In this document: one piece after another, positions 62,540-64,000 of the stretch
Layout of the letters: every line of letters begins with the position of its first letter
How positions within the stretch are numbered: position 1 is the first letter of the stretch
Source of the DNA: Anaerolineae bacterium
GTDB lineage: Bacteria; Chloroflexota; Anaerolineae; Aggregatilineales; Phototrophicaceae
Length of the DNA stretch: 64,000 nucleotides
Assembly (NCBI GenBank): GCA_022842885.1
Contig: JALHOR010000017.1
Location: forward strand, 1 to 64,000
Reading direction: 5' to 3'
Notes under the pieces: model-generated
Told to the model about the DNA's origin: nothing
Seen by the model: only the letters and a program-made list of their open reading frames with translations
Databases searched by the model: none
Translations under genes and position numbers: made by a program

Positions 62540-63829
62540 CTATCGGTTTTGCGCTGTTTGTTCCAGAATTGCCGCCGCTAATTTTTGCGGGTCATGCCGC
62601 CACGGGCGGGCTTCATCGGTTAAATCGGTATAGCGTATTTCATAACGCTGCAAAATTTCATGATTATCTGGCGCTGGTAACACATACCGGGTATTTTCGC
62701 CCGCATTGTGCTTCGGATAGGCATTATTTGCCAGTATCAATTGAAAAACGCCGCGCCCAATATGGCGCTCTAATGCCATCACATGTTCTGCCACCGTGTA
62801 ACCATCTGTCTCTACTGGTTGGGTGGCAATATTACAAACATATATTTTATATCCACTGGCAGCCCGCAAGGCACTCGCAATCTCTTTGACCAGCAAATTC
62901 GGCAAGATACTGGTAAACAAACTCCCCGGTCCCAAGACAATAATATCGGCTTCTTGAATCGCTTTTACACTTTCAGGGTACGCTTCGGCAGCGGCAGGGT
63001 TTAGTTCAATGGTCTCTACCATGCCATCAACGTCTTCAATTTGCGATTCGCCGCGTACTTTGATGATACGACTTGACTCATTCAGGCGGACTTGTGCGAT
63101 GAGGGTCACATCTTGTAACGTCGCTGGCAGCACCCGCCCCCGAATATTCAAGATGCGCTCAACTTCGATAAGTGCCTCTGCCAAACTATTTTGCCCGCCA
63201 TGTTTTTCCGCCACAATATTTGCCAGCGCCGCAATGAACAAATTGCCAAAAGCGTGTCCCTGCAAATCGCCCGACTGAAAACGATACTGAAACAATTGCG
63301 TCAGCAAACTATCGGCATCTGCCAATGCTGCGATGTTATTGCGTAAATCGCCGGGTGGGGCAATGCCCATATCGCGGCGCAATCTACCAGAACTACCGCC
63401 GTCATCGGCAACAGTCACAACAGCGGTGATATTGCTGGTAAAATCTTTCATGCCGCGCAACGCTGATGGCAGACCCGTTCCGCCGCCAATTGCCACAAAT
63501 TTAATGCCTTTGGTGCGCCGATTGTGTTCTTTATGCTCCATCACCGCATCTATCACATCATCTTGCCGCAGCCGCCGATAGGGAGCAAGCAAATTGCGCG
63601 TGAGTTTAACCAACGCCAGAATCACCCCGGCAAAGCCCAAAATAATTAAGCCGGCACTGCTGACCCAATCCAGATTGCGAAGAAAACTTTCGAGTCGCGC
63701 AATATCTAAAAATTCAAATAAGACGCCGACAGTACCCAAATCAATGATGACTATGCTAGTCAGCAGCAGGAATAACCAGCGTTTAATGCCGATGCCCGGC
63801 GTAAACCATTTAATCAAGCGTTGTAACAA
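62540..63829 (-). CDS. yvcK: YvcK-family (CofD-like) protein with N-terminal membrane helices
   Basis: The 429-residue protein starts at a TTG. Two helices are at about 18-38 and 58-76. The body is the YvcK/CofD-like fold: VAIGGGTGLPSALRGMK, VTVADDGGSSGRLRRD, PPGDLRNNIAAL and VLGPGSLFTSILPNLL. In Bacillus and mycobacteria the homologue binds UDP-GlcNAc and adjusts carbon use and cell-wall synthesis. The membrane helices are a variant of the usual soluble form. It is upstream of pgk, linking it to glycolysis. Confidence 0.92.
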   Translation of the reverse strand: MLQRLIKWFTPGIGIKRWLFLLLTSIVIIDLGTVGVLFEFLDIARLESFLRNLDWVSSAGLIILGFAGVILALVKLTRNLLAPYRRLRQDDVIDAVMEHKEHNRRTKGIKFVAIGGGTGLPSALRGMKDFTSNITAVVTVADDGGSSGRLRRDMGIAPPGDLRNNIAALADADSLLTQLFQYRFQSGDLQGHAFGNLFIAALANIVAEKHGGQNSLAEALIEVERILNIRGRVLPATLQDVTLIAQVRLNESSRIIKVRGESQIEDVDGMVETIELNPAAAEAYPESVKAIQEADIIVLGPGSLFTSILPNLLVKEIASALRAASGYKIYVCNIATQPVETDGYTVAEHVMALERHIGRGVFQLILANNAYPKHNAGENTRYVLPAPDNHEILQRYEIRYTDLTDEARPWRHDPQKLAAAILEQTAQNR

Positions 63830-63862
63830 ATTGAATGCCTAAATCTGACGAATGAAAAGCAT

Positions 63863-64000
63863 TTACGCCGACCCAATGCGCTTTAAATTACTGCGCCGCC
63901 AGGTTGCCCCTAAGAGTAAAACAGCCCCAAGCGTCGTAAAAATGCCCATCATCAATGCCGAATCGAACCAGAATTGTTCTGGATATAGCCGAATCAGTGT
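63863..64000 (-). CDS. Partial membrane protein (C-terminal end only)
   Basis: Only the last 45 residues are in the window; the frame enters from the right edge and stops at 63863. One helix (SALMMGIFTTLGAVLLLGATW) is followed by a short basic tail (RRSNLKRIGSA). The next gene, yvcK, starts 33 bases later, so they may be in one operon. Family cannot be told from this piece. Confidence 0.7.
   Translation of the reverse strand, partial: TLIRLYPEQFWFDSALMMGIFTTLGAVLLLGATWRRSNLKRIGSA

Overview
The window is a dense, mostly ordinary stretch of bacterial chromosome. The gene families and style suggest a member of Chloroflexota, probably class Anaerolineae or a relative: repeated LysM proteins with Thr/Pro-rich linkers, tandem PstS-like proteins with acidic tails, a DUF4058 protein, a four-cysteine ribosomal protein L31, a DinG with an N-terminal exonuclease, and a large Bat/MoxR operon. 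This assignment is inference from gene content. There is no rRNA, tRNA or CRISPR array that I can see, and no insertion sequence; the only clear mobile element is an intein in thyX.

Layout. 1-11 kb: a histidine kinase cut by the left edge; a minus-strand operon of DinG helicase, a small four-Cys protein and a HAD-DinB fusion; a secreted tandem PstS-like protein; a plus-strand set of truncated haemoglobin, small membrane protein and lipoprotein; and thyX with a 382-residue intein. 11-15 kb: ruvA-ruvC-yebC, an unknown anchored protein and radC. 15-24 kb: a co-oriented cluster of a zinc-ribbon membrane protein, MoxR ATPase, DUF58, a BatD-like protein, BatA, BatB, BatC, BatD and BatE, with most stops and starts overlapping. 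24-26 kb: a SucC/SucD-like pair in which the usual catalytic loops are altered. 26-34 kb: a beta-propeller protein, a DUF503 protein, a LysM / DUF192 / LysM-M23 envelope operon and a GH31 glucosidase. 34-42 kb: a histidine-rich membrane protein, two small membrane proteins, a Nudix hydrolase, and a plus-strand run of ParB-like protein, ACT-domain protein, unknown, membrane-anchored JAMM peptidase, prepilin peptidase and GT39-like mannosyltransferase. 42-45 kb: RHH protein, mnmA and cysteine desulfurase (tRNA thiolation). 45-64 kb: enolase, pyruvate kinase, thymidine kinase, ribosomal proteins L21-L27-L31, DUF4058, ruvB-queA, upp, wecA-like, an M50-like protein with a long acidic tail, Ser/Thr kinase-tpiA, a VapC-type toxin-antitoxin pair, and yvcK-pgk.

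Together the window holds central glycolysis (eno, pyk, tpiA, pgk), Holliday-junction repair (ruvA, ruvB, ruvC), thymidylate and pyrimidine salvage, translation components and cell-envelope functions. The most unusual items are the L31 fused to an RNA-polymerase-alpha-CTD-like domain, the SucCD-like pair without the phospho-histidine, the thyX intein, the histidine-rich membrane protein, the 20-bp palindrome inside a Bat-operon reading frame, and the acidic-tailed M50-like protein whose first membrane helix seems to begin upstream of its first ATG. Starts were moved downstream of the longest reading frame wherever a Shine-Dalgarno site or family N-terminus favoured it.
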